From Bacteroidales bacterium (GTDB taxonomy: Bacteria; Bacteroidota; Bacteroidia; Bacteroidales; NBLH01), in contig JALSLF010000460.1 in the NCBI GenBank assembly GCA_026988445.1, forward strand, positions 1-10,636: 10,636 nt of DNA, read 5' to 3'. Made by a program: the position numbers and the translations under genes. The notes beneath the pieces are model-generated. The model saw only the letters and a list, made by a program, of their open reading frames with translations. It was not told where the DNA came from and ran no database searches. Positions within the stretch are counted from its first letter, which is position 1. Every line of letters starts with the position of its first letter. This document shows, in pieces, positions 1-5,915 of this stretch.

Positions 1-1733
1 GTAATTTCAACATATTCATCTTCTTGAATATATTCAAGTGCTTCTTCTAAACTAAAAACTATTGGTGGTGCAATTCGTACCTTATCATCGGCTCCTGATG
101 AACGCATATTCGTCAATTTCTTTGATTTACAAACATTTATCACAATATCTCCACTTTTTGCACTTTCACCGATAACTTGCCCTGCATATACTTTTTGTGT
201 CGGAGCTATAAAAAATTTGCCTCGGTCTTGCAATTTATCCAATGCATAAGCAAATACATTTCCGGTTTCCATTGAAATCAACGAGCCGTTTTGTCTCTTT
301 TCAATCTCTCCTCTGTAAGGTTCATATCCAATAAAGCGGTGCGACATTATTGCTTCGCCATTAGTTTGTGTAAGCATTTTCGTTCGCAAACCGATTATTC
401 CGCGCGAAGGAATTTTAAATTCCAAAACAACCCTGTCGTCTTTTGTTTCCATAGTCAGCATTTCGCCTTTACGGTTCGTAAGCAAATCTATCACTTTACC
501 CGCAAATTCCTCTGCAACATCAATCGTCATTTCTTCAATAGGTTCATGCTTTTCACCGGCTACAGTTTTAAACAATACCTGCGGCTGCCCAACTTGCAAT
601 TCATAACCTTCACGGCGCATGGTTTCAATTAAAACCGATAAATGCAATACACCACGCCCGTAAACATTAAATTTATCGGCTGAATCGGTTTCTTCAACTC
701 TTAAAGCAAGGTTCTTTTCCAGCTCTTTATTTAATCGATCTTTCAAATGGCGTGAGGTAACAAATTTACCATCTTGACCAAAAAAAGGAGAATCGTTAAT
801 TGTAAAAACCATGCTCATAGTAGGTTCATCAATAGCAATCGGGTCTAATGCTTCAGGATTTTCAAAGTCGGCAACCGTATCGCCAATATCAAAACCTTCA
901 ATACCAACTAAACCACAAATTTCACCGGATTGAACACTTTCTACACTTTTACGTGCCAAACCCTCAAAAATAAAAAGTTCCTTTACTTTTGAGCGCACTA
1001 CGGAACCATCTCTTTTAACCAATGAAATAGGCATTCCTACTTTAAGCTCTCCCCTGTGTAAACGCCCTATAGCAATTCTACCTACATAGCTGGAATAGGA
1101 AAGAGCAGTAATTAATAATTGAGGAGTACCTTTTAAATAGTCAGGTACCGGTATATGCTCTAAAATAGCATCAAGTAAAGGAGTAATATCCTTACCTACT
1201 GTTTTCCATTCTTCAAAAGCCATCCAACCGTTTTTTGCAGAACCGTAAAGGGTTGGAAAATCCAATTGTTCTTCGCTTGCACCCAAGTTAAACATCAAAT
1301 CAAAAACTTGTTCTTGCACTATGTCCGGCTGGCAGTTTTGCTTATCTACCTTATTGATAACCACAATAGGTTTTAAACCTAAATTTAGAGCTTTTTGAAG
1401 CACAAAACGTGTTTGCGGCATAGGCCCTTCAAAAGCATCAACTAACAATAATACACCGTCTGCCATATTCAACACACGCTCTACTTCACCACCAAAATCA
1501 GCGTGACCGGGAGTATCAATAATATTAATTTTAACACCTTTATATATAGCGGATGCATTTTTTGATAAAATAGTAATTCCGCGTTCTTTTTCTAAATCAT
1601 TATTATCCATTATTAAAGAGCCGGGCTTTTCATGATCTTTAAATTGTCCGGTGGCAATAAGCATTTTATCTACTAATGTAGTTTTTCCGTGATCAACATG
1701 GGCAATAATTGCAATATTTCTGATATTCTGCAT
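1..1733 (-). CDS. typA: Translational GTPase TypA/BipA, C-terminus cut by window edge
   Basis: TypA/BipA is a ribosome-binding GTPase of the EF-G/LepA class that supports ribosome assembly and growth under stress or cold. Reading back from the ATG at 1733, the frame stays open for 577 codons to the left edge. The G1 motif AHVDHGKTT is at residues 11-19, followed by the switch sequence ERGITI, the G3 motif DTPGHADFGGEVERV and the G4 motif NKVDK. The C-terminal part contains GRGVLHLSVLIETMRREGYE and SRGIIGLRTKMLTQTNGEA, both typical of TypA rather than EF-G or LepA. The last visible residues read DEYVEIT, where the family normally runs on for about 20 more residues, so only the extreme C-terminus is missing. 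The gene stands alone here, divergent from the SiaB/SiaC operon, with its own promoter about 30 bp upstream. No frameshift or missing motif was seen. Confidence 0.95.
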   Translation of the reverse strand, partial: MQNIRNIAIIAHVDHGKTTLVDKMLIATGQFKDHEKPGSLIMDNNDLEKERGITILSKNASAIYKGVKINIIDTPGHADFGGEVERVLNMADGVLLLVDAFEGPMPQTRFVLQKALNLGLKPIVVINKVDKQNCQPDIVQEQVFDLMFNLGASEEQLDFPTLYGSAKNGWMAFEEWKTVGKDITPLLDAILEHIPVPDYLKGTPQLLITALSYSSYVGRIAIGRLHRGELKVGMPISLVKRDGSVVRSKVKELFIFEGLARKSVESVQSGEICGLVGIEGFDIGDTVADFENPEALDPIAIDEPTMSMVFTINDSPFFGQDGKFVTSRHLKDRLNKELEKNLALRVEETDSADKFNVYGRGVLHLSVLIETMRREGYELQVGQPQVLFKTVAGEKHEPIEEMTIDVAEEFAGKVIDLLTNRKGEMLTMETKDDRVVLEFKIPSRGIIGLRTKMLTQTNGEAIMSHRFIGYEPYRGEIEKRQNGSLISMETGNVFAYALDKLQDRGKFFIAPTQKVYAGQVIGESAKSGDIVINVCKSKKLTNMRSSGADDKVRIAPPIVFSLEEALEYIQEDEYVEI

Positions 1734-1767
1734 ACTAAAATTTATTTTTTCTAATTCAAAAAGAGCA

Positions 1768-1799
1768 CAAAAGTAAGTTAATAGTTTATATCTGCCTAA
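1768..1799 (-). promoter_or_regulatory. Probable typA promoter (Bacteroidota type)
   Basis: On the minus strand the -7 element TACTTTTG (plus coordinates 1768-1775) matches TAnnTTTG exactly. After a 20-base spacer, a TTAG at 1796-1799 takes the -33 position (one mismatch to TTTG). Transcription would start near 1761, giving a leader of roughly 28 bases before the typA ATG. The call rests on motif and position only. Confidence 0.5.
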
Positions 1800-2110
1800 T
1801 TTATATTTAATACAAGTTTATAAGCTATGTAAACCGGACATCAATTAAAGCACCATAAATTTAAAAATATCAAATAATATATTGATAAACAAATAGTTAT
1901 GAAAATATTAAATTTTTAAATTATCCAAGCTAAATTTACAATAAATATACTATTTTATATGCATTTCTAGGTCAAAAATTTAAAAAGATAGTTTCAGATT
2001 TTTTGATTAAATAAAATTTATTTATTTTGTGTATAAAATTTTATATTTTTACCACCGAATATTAATTTTTTTTAATAAAAATTTAATTAACTAATAAAAA
2101 TTATATAATA
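1800..2110. other. Very AT-rich intergenic stretch without a gene
   Basis: This is the core of the gap between the divergent typA and siaB-like genes. It has no ORF of note on either strand and no tRNA-like or structured RNA that I can recognise. It holds short AT-only palindromes, for example 2008-2024 (8-bp arms TAAATAAA/TTTATTTA around one base) and 2032-2045 (TATAAAATTTTATA). Such palindromes arise easily in sequence of this composition, so I assign them no function. Confidence 0.6.
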
Positions 2111-2141
2111 TTGTACTTTAAGTGCTTAATGCTTAACTTTA
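2111..2141 (+). promoter_or_regulatory. Candidate promoter of the duplicated SiaB/SiaC operon
   Basis: TTG at 2111-2113 is followed after 20 bases by TAACTTTA at 2134-2141, which matches the Bacteroidota -7 element TAnnTTTG except for its last base. It would give a leader of about 65 bases that contains the 2176-2192 palindrome. The surroundings are so AT-rich that chance matches are likely. Confidence 0.35.
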
Positions 2142-2175
2142 ATTAATTATTATTAACATCAAAAGTATGGCATGA

Positions 2176-2192
2176 AAATAGTAGTACTATTT
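2176..2192. repeat. Perfect 17-bp palindrome in the leader of the SiaB/SiaC operon
   Basis: The arms AAATAGTA and TACTATTT (8 bp each) flank a single central G. The palindrome lies 22 bp before the ATG at 2215 and ends inside the sequence that the longer TTG-start reading would treat as coding. It could be an operator for a dimeric regulator or a short hairpin near the translation start. It is less AT-monotonous than the other palindromes in this gap. Confidence 0.4.
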
Positions 2193-2214
2193 GAAAATTA
2201 AGAAAGTTTTTTTG

Positions 2215-2757
2215 ATGAATACAGCTGAAAATGCATACCAGATGTATATAGACCTAATAGACAGTACAATAATATCATATAACGGACCATTTGATGCTCA
2301 GGTTTTATCGGTAATTGCTGAAAATATTGAATATTCACTATCGAATAATCCGCGAGTTAGTAAAAAGTTATTTAAGATATTTATTGAATTGGCACAAAAT
2401 ATTTCTTATTACTCGGCAGAAAGACAAAAAAATGATGAAGGAAATCTTTATGGAGTTGGGATTTTGATGCTTCGCGAATTTAAAGACCATTACAGCTTTT
2501 CAACCGGTAATTTAATTGAAAAAAAGCATATATTGCCGGTAATTCAAAAATGTGAGACAATTAATATTCTTGACAGACAAAAATTACGACAATATAAAAG
2601 AAAATTAAGAAATATGCCTTCGGGAGTGCCCGGTGGTGGAAATATCGGTTTGGTACAAGTTGCACTTACTGCAGATTATCCTCTGGAATACAGTGTTGTT
2701 CCTGTGGATGATGAAAATTCGTTCTATATATTAAATGTCAGAGTAAATAAAAATTAA
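2215..2757 (+). CDS. SiaB-family protein kinase, first copy (DUF6272-like)
   Basis: This looks like the cytosolic serine/threonine kinase partner of the SiaC-like protein encoded next to it. In Pseudomonas aeruginosa, SiaB phosphorylates SiaC, and unphosphorylated SiaC activates the diguanylate cyclase SiaD. The 180 residues carry a GHKL-like N-box, FIELAQNISYYSAER, with E58 and N62 as expected ATP/Mg-site residues. A glycine-rich loop, GVPGGGNIGLVQVA, lies near residues 137-150, with a conserved DRQKLRQYKR segment before it. No membrane segment or sensor domain is present. I chose the ATG at 2215 because the protein then aligns from its first residue with the second copy (181 residues); an in-frame TTG at 2191 would add eight residues absent there. 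The gene is first in a four-gene operon and is followed 5 bp later by its SiaC partner. The family is assigned from memory of the motifs and the neighbour. Confidence 0.8.
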   Translation: MNTAENAYQMYIDLIDSTIISYNGPFDAQVLSVIAENIEYSLSNNPRVSKKLFKIFIELAQNISYYSAERQKNDEGNLYGVGILMLREFKDHYSFSTGNLIEKKHILPVIQKCETINILDRQKLRQYKRKLRNMPSGVPGGGNIGLVQVALTADYPLEYSVVPVDDENSFYILNVRVNKN

Positions 2758-2762
2758 GGAGC

Positions 2763-3155
2763 ATGGAAAATATTCATATCGAAGGAAAACACGGTGTTAA
2801 TTTTATCCCGACAGTAGATTTTAATGCTGAAACAGGAGTTTGTGAACTTGCCGGAGAATCATATCTTGAAGATACGATTGAGTTTTATACTCCTCTTTAC
2901 GATTGGTTAAAACAATATACAACTGAAGTTAAAAAACCTTTGGTATTTAATTTTCGTTTGCGTTATTTTAATACCAGCTCCTCAAAATGTATTATCGATA
3001 TTTTAAATATTTTAAAAAGATATGAAACTGCCGGAGGAGATGTTACGGTAAATTGGTATTACGATGCTGAAGAAGAAGATATTGAAGACGAATTGGAAGA
3101 AATTGAAGATTTTATGATTGAAACAAATATAAAAATAAATTTAGTCCCTAATTAA
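2763..3155 (+). CDS. SiaC-family regulatory phosphoprotein, first copy (DUF1987)
   Basis: This is a small soluble switch protein of 130 residues, close to the length of Pseudomonas SiaC. Family landmarks are the start MENIHIEG, the FNAETGVCELAGES strand, EFYTPLYDWL (residues 40-49), and the signature YFNTSSSK at 68-75, followed by VTVNWYYD and an acidic stretch. Thr71 in the NTSSS segment is the likely counterpart of the Thr68 phosphosite reported for P. aeruginosa SiaC; that alignment is my inference. The protein resembles STAS-type anti-anti-sigma partners in size and logic. The gene follows the kinase by 5 bp. An AAGGAG at 2756-2761 overlaps the kinase stop but lies only one base from the ATG, too close for a standard ribosome site. 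The output partner is unknown because no GGDEF protein is encoded here. Confidence 0.88.
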   Translation: MENIHIEGKHGVNFIPTVDFNAETGVCELAGESYLEDTIEFYTPLYDWLKQYTTEVKKPLVFNFRLRYFNTSSSKCIIDILNILKRYETAGGDVTVNWYYDAEEEDIEDELEEIEDFMIETNIKINLVPN

Positions 3156-3161
3156 TAAAGA

Positions 3162-3707
3162 ATGGACAACCAGTTAAATTCAAATATATTAGATTTATAT
3201 AGAACACTTGGAAATAATACTCCATTGTCATATAAAGGACCAATAGACGATCATATTCTTCAAGTAATTGGTACTTATATTGGTGGATTATTAAAACATA
3301 GTCCTAAAGCCGGGAAAAAAGTTTTTAAAATATTTATAGAATTGGCACAAAATATTTCATATTATTCAGCAGAGCGCAGTAAATTATCAAATAATAAAGA
3401 TATTGGTACAGGAATGGTACTTATTAGTGAGCAAGCTGAATATTATACTTTTATGACAGGAAATTTAGTTAAAACGGATGATATAATCACAATTATTGAA
3501 AAAAGTGAAGTTATTAATTCATTGGATAGAGAAGAGTTGAGACAATACAAAAGAGAACAAAGGAAATTGCCTCCGGGCAAAAAAGGCGGTGCGCATATCG
3601 GACTTATTCAGGTGGCGCTAACATCCTCAAACCCTTTGGATATTGAAGTAAATCCGGTGGATGATGAACATTCGTTTTTTTCAATAGCAGTAAAAATAGA
3701 TAAATAA
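3162..3707 (+). CDS. SiaB-family protein kinase, second copy (DUF6272-like)
   Basis: This 181-residue paralogue of the kinase at 2215 shares roughly half its residues by eye. The N-box block FKIFIELAQNISYYSAER is identical in both proteins (E60 and N64 here). The RQYKR segment is also kept, as are the NPVDDEHSF and TGNLV segments in nearly the same form. The glycine-rich loop differs: PPGKKGGAHIGLIQVA at about 137-152, against a run with three glycines after a proline in copy 1. Synonymous positions differ widely between the copies, so this is an old duplication or two separately acquired pairs. The gene starts 6 bp after the first SiaC gene and is followed 4 bp later by the second, which indicates one transcript. 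All recognisable kinase motifs are intact, so it is unlikely to be degenerate. Confidence 0.8.
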   Translation: MDNQLNSNILDLYRTLGNNTPLSYKGPIDDHILQVIGTYIGGLLKHSPKAGKKVFKIFIELAQNISYYSAERSKLSNNKDIGTGMVLISEQAEYYTFMTGNLVKTDDIITIIEKSEVINSLDREELRQYKREQRKLPPGKKGGAHIGLIQVALTSSNPLDIEVNPVDDEHSFFSIAVKIDK

Positions 3708-3711
3708 AGAT

Positions 3712-4095
3712 ATGGAAAATCTTGAAATTGAAGGCTCCCATAAGAATTTCTTTATCCCGACCGTAAGTTTTAATGCGAAAACGGGAATATGCGAAATTAG
3801 TGGTGAATCGTTTTTGGAAGATACAGTTGAGTTTTACAAACAAATCGTTGAGTGGCTCGAACGCTACATTGATGAAGTAAAAGGACCTATTGCCTTTATT
3901 GTTAAACTTTCGTATTTTAATACCAGTACTTCGCGTAGCTTATTAGATATTCTTAATCTATTAAAGGATTATGAAGATGAAGGTGGTGAAGTGGTAGTTA
4001 ATTGGCACTTTGATGAAAACGATGTAGATATGGAAGAAGATATTGATGATTATATTATAGATACAGGATTAGATATAAATAAAATACCTTACTAA
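3712..4095 (+). CDS. SiaC-family regulatory phosphoprotein, second copy (DUF1987)
   Basis: This 127-residue paralogue of the first SiaC-like protein has the same landmarks at the same positions: start MENLEIEG, FNAKTGICEISGES, EFYKQIVEWL and YFNTSTSR at 68-75. VVVNWHFDENDVDMEED then leads into an acidic tail. Thr71, the presumed phosphosite, is kept, and the next residues are Ser-Thr-Ser rather than Ser-Ser-Ser. The gene is last in the operon and ends just before a strong hairpin terminator. Its position after its own kinase suggests each kinase serves its neighbouring SiaC, but cross-talk between the two pairs is equally possible from sequence. No phosphatase (SiaA, PP2C type) or diguanylate cyclase (SiaD) is encoded here. 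Confidence 0.87.
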   Translation: MENLEIEGSHKNFFIPTVSFNAKTGICEISGESFLEDTVEFYKQIVEWLERYIDEVKGPIAFIVKLSYFNTSTSRSLLDILNLLKDYEDEGGEVVVNWHFDENDVDMEEDIDDYIIDTGLDINKIPY

Positions 4096-4116
4096 TACCT
4101 TAGGATATTTTTCTTA

Positions 4117-4149
4117 AAAAAAGAGCCTCTACTTGTAAGGCTCTTTTTT
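4117..4149. terminator. Bidirectional intrinsic terminator between convergent genes
   Basis: A 12-bp perfect stem, AAAAAAGAGCCT (4117-4128) and AGGCTCTTTTTT (4138-4149), encloses a 9-base loop. It has a U-tract on either strand. It ends the SiaB/SiaC operon on the plus strand and the amidohydrolase gene on the minus strand, whose stop codon at 4148-4150 lies inside the distal arm. Confidence 0.85.
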
Positions 4150-5314
4150 ATTTGATATTTCTTACAATTTTTTCCAAAAAACCGGCAGTCCTAACAATTA
4201 TATCATCCGGAAAATCATAATCAACACTATGCAAACTTGGAATATTTCCCGCACCAACACCAAAATAAAAAACAGGATATTTTTTAGAAAAATAAGCAAA
4301 ATCCTCAGACCAACGAAATGCTTCTTTTAAAACTTTAGTTTTATAAGCAGACTTTTTGGCAATATAACTTACTTGTTCAAACAATACACTATTATTTTTT
4401 AAAGAAGGAAATTCCTCAGTTTTATTTATAGTATAAGCTATTTTTTCAGAACGGCAAATATGTGCCAACTCTTGTTTGAAGCTGTCTAACATTTTAGTCA
4501 AATCATCATCACGCAAAGCACGTAATGTAAGCATTAATGTTGCTTTCCCCGGCGATGTCCCAAAAGCAATTTCACCCACATTTATATGAATAATGGTAGC
4601 AAAAGCCAAATCTTCATACCGGATTTTCCGGTTAAGTTCCTTCCGGATATATTGAACTAAATGAGCTATGGCAAAAGCAGGATTTATACCTTTTTCGGGT
4701 TCAGCAGCATGAGCCGTTCTTCCTTGAAATTCAACAATTAAGCCACATGAAGCAGCCGCAAAAATACCATCTTTTATGAAAAATGTATTTTTTTCAAAGC
4801 CGGGCAGATTATGAAAACCAAAAATATAATCTGTTTTTATTTTATTAAAGTTTTCATCATTTAAAACCATTTTTGCACCCCGACCGGTTTCTTCGGCAGG
4901 CTGAAAAAGAAGCACCACCCTCCCCCGCTCCGGTCTTTTTTTTGATAATTTTTTTGCAAGTGCCAGTAAAATAGCAGTATGTCCATCGTGCCCACATAAA
5001 TGAGCCACACCCTGATTTATAGAGCTATATTTTATTTTTAAGTTATTTTCTTGAATAGGCAAAGCATCAATATCGGCACGAAAAATTAAAGTTTTGCCGC
5101 TTTCAATACCTTTATATATTATTGCCAAACCGGTTCCGGCAAGCTTAAGAACTTCATCAGGATTAAATTGTTTTACAAATTCAATAATTCGTTTTTGCGT
5201 AGCAAACTCATTTCCTGAAAGTTCCGGATTTTGATGAAGCAAGTGCCGAAATCTAATTATATCCTTTTCCATTTTAAAATCTTTACATAATTTCTCAAAA
5301 GAAGAAAGTTTCAT
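4148..5314 (-). CDS. M20D-family amidohydrolase (N-acyl amino acid deacylase)
   Basis: This is a cytosolic dinuclear metallohydrolase of the hippurate hydrolase/IAA-amino acid hydrolase type that cleaves N-acyl amino acids. The length, 388 residues, is normal. The metal ligands are visible: C107 and H109 in HLCGHDGH, E141/E142 in QPAEETGRGA, H168 in FGFHNLPG, and H362 in LHSVDYDFPDD. Other family blocks are FRADIDALPI, HAAEPEKGINPA (the lid/dimer domain) and WSEDFAYF. I chose the ATG at 5314; the codon before it is an in-frame TTG that adds only one residue. There is no signal peptide. The gene is divergent from the Rrf2-CysK operon, and a dyad like the one at the rrf2 promoter lies 46-70 bp upstream. 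That suggests shared control and a sulfur-amino-acid substrate such as N-acetylcysteine, as known for CymR-controlled M20D enzymes in Bacillus. The substrate is inference. Confidence 0.9.
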   Translation of the reverse strand: MKLSSFEKLCKDFKMEKDIIRFRHLLHQNPELSGNEFATQKRIIEFVKQFNPDEVLKLAGTGLAIIYKGIESGKTLIFRADIDALPIQENNLKIKYSSINQGVAHLCGHDGHTAILLALAKKLSKKRPERGRVVLLFQPAEETGRGAKMVLNDENFNKIKTDYIFGFHNLPGFEKNTFFIKDGIFAAASCGLIVEFQGRTAHAAEPEKGINPAFAIAHLVQYIRKELNRKIRYEDLAFATIIHINVGEIAFGTSPGKATLMLTLRALRDDDLTKMLDSFKQELAHICRSEKIAYTINKTEEFPSLKNNSVLFEQVSYIAKKSAYKTKVLKEAFRWSEDFAYFSKKYPVFYFGVGAGNIPSLHSVDYDFPDDIIVRTAGFLEKIVRNIK

Positions 5315-5359
5315 CAATAAACGCTACAAGCTATTCCTTCTCAGCTAAAATTCATTAAG

Positions 5360-5384
5360 TATTCATACATAACTTATAGGAATA
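5360..5384. promoter_or_regulatory. Candidate operator 1 (dyad) upstream of the amidohydrolase gene
   Basis: The arms TATTCATAC (5360-5368) and ATAGGAATA (5376-5384) can pair at 7 of 9 positions across a 7-base spacer. Arm length, spacer length and right-arm sequence match the second dyad at 5437-5461; the right arms differ in one base. It is 46 bp from the amidohydrolase ATG and about 20 bp upstream of the rrf2 -33 element. No convincing minus-strand promoter core was found beside it. Confidence 0.42.
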
Positions 5385-5405
5385 AGATAAATCTAAAAAA
5401 AGATT

Positions 5406-5435
5406 TTGCACTATCAAAATTATGTTTTACTTTTG
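5406..5435 (+). promoter_or_regulatory. Promoter of the rrf2-cysK operon (Bacteroidota type)
   Basis: TTG at 5406-5408 (within TTTTG) is followed after 19 bases by TACTTTTG at 5428-5435, an exact match to the -7 consensus TAnnTTTG. Transcription would begin near 5442, about 33 bases before the rrf2 ATG and inside the dyad at 5437-5461. This is the best promoter match in the window. Confidence 0.62.
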
Positions 5436-5436
5436 C

Positions 5437-5461
5437 AATGTCTATTATTCAGATAGGAATT
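5437..5461. promoter_or_regulatory. Candidate operator 2 (dyad) over the rrf2 transcription start
   Basis: The arms AATGTCTAT (5437-5445) and ATAGGAATT (5453-5461) pair at 7 of 9 positions across a 7-base spacer. The site begins one base after the -7 element and covers the expected start point, an ideal place for autorepression by the Rrf2 protein. The right half resembles the CymR half-site of Firmicutes as I remember it; that recollection is not verified. Confidence 0.48.
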
Positions 5462-5474
5462 AAATGATTTAAAA

Positions 5475-5903
5475 ATGAAAGTCTCTATTAAAGTAACATA
5501 CGGTTTAAGGTTCTTGCTATACTTGGCAAAGTCTGATTCAAATAAATTTATAAAAATCAATGAAGTTGCCCATGATGAAAATATATCCGAAAAATATTTA
5601 GAAAACGTAGTTTCAATTATTAAAGCTTCAGGAATAATTAAAGTAAAAAGAGGGGCACAAGGAGGATACAAATTATCAAAAGCTCCGGAGCAAATAACTT
5701 TAAAAGAAATTTTTATAGCTCTTAACGGACCTATTTTAGTTAGTGAAGGAACAAAAGATACGATTATTTCGAGAGTTGTTGAAAATTCCTTGAATGACTT
5801 AAAAAATAATATTGCAGAATATTTACAAAATATAAGCTTAGGAGATTTATTAAATAAATATAAAAAGGATATCGAAGATACTAATCACATGTTTTACATA
5901 TAA
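5475..5903 (+). CDS. Rrf2-family transcriptional regulator, CymR-like, without cysteines
   Basis: This 142-residue DNA-binding protein has the Rrf2 winged helix-turn-helix. It starts MKVSIKVTYGLRFLLYLA, followed by the recognition region ISEKYLENVVSIIKASGIIKVKRG and the wing RGAQGGYKLSK (59-69). Then comes the usual ITLKEIFIALNGP and a C-terminal dimerisation helix. It contains no cysteine at all, so it cannot bind an Fe-S cluster through the three-Cys motif of IscR or NsrR. That places it functionally with CymR, which senses cysteine status by binding CysK together with O-acetylserine. The cysK gene follows after 12 bp, which strongly supports that role. The promoter and an overlapping dyad lie immediately upstream, suggesting autoregulation. 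Bacteroidota regulators next to cysK may have evolved this role independently. The family call is firm; the CymR-like function is inference. Confidence 0.9.
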   Translation: MKVSIKVTYGLRFLLYLAKSDSNKFIKINEVAHDENISEKYLENVVSIIKASGIIKVKRGAQGGYKLSKAPEQITLKEIFIALNGPILVSEGTKDTIISRVVENSLNDLKNNIAEYLQNISLGDLLNKYKKDIEDTNHMFYI

Positions 5904-5915
5904 AAATAATTAATT

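Noticed and set aside
291..632. Plus-strand open frame of 113 codons
   Set aside because: It is antisense to typA, whose GTPase and C-terminal motifs are unmistakable; the peptide has no recognisable features.
2008..2045. AT-only palindromes (17 bp and 14 bp) in the typA/siaB gap
   Set aside because: In almost pure A/T sequence such palindromes are expected by chance; nothing else marks them as sites.
2191..2214. TTG start giving eight extra residues to the first SiaB-like kinase
   Set aside because: The second copy aligns from the ATG at 2215, and the extra residues overlap the end of a perfect palindrome, so the ATG is the better start.
3604..3843. Minus-strand open frame of 79 codons
   Set aside because: It spans the junction of the second kinase and second SiaC genes on the opposite strand; both are clearly coding on the plus strand.
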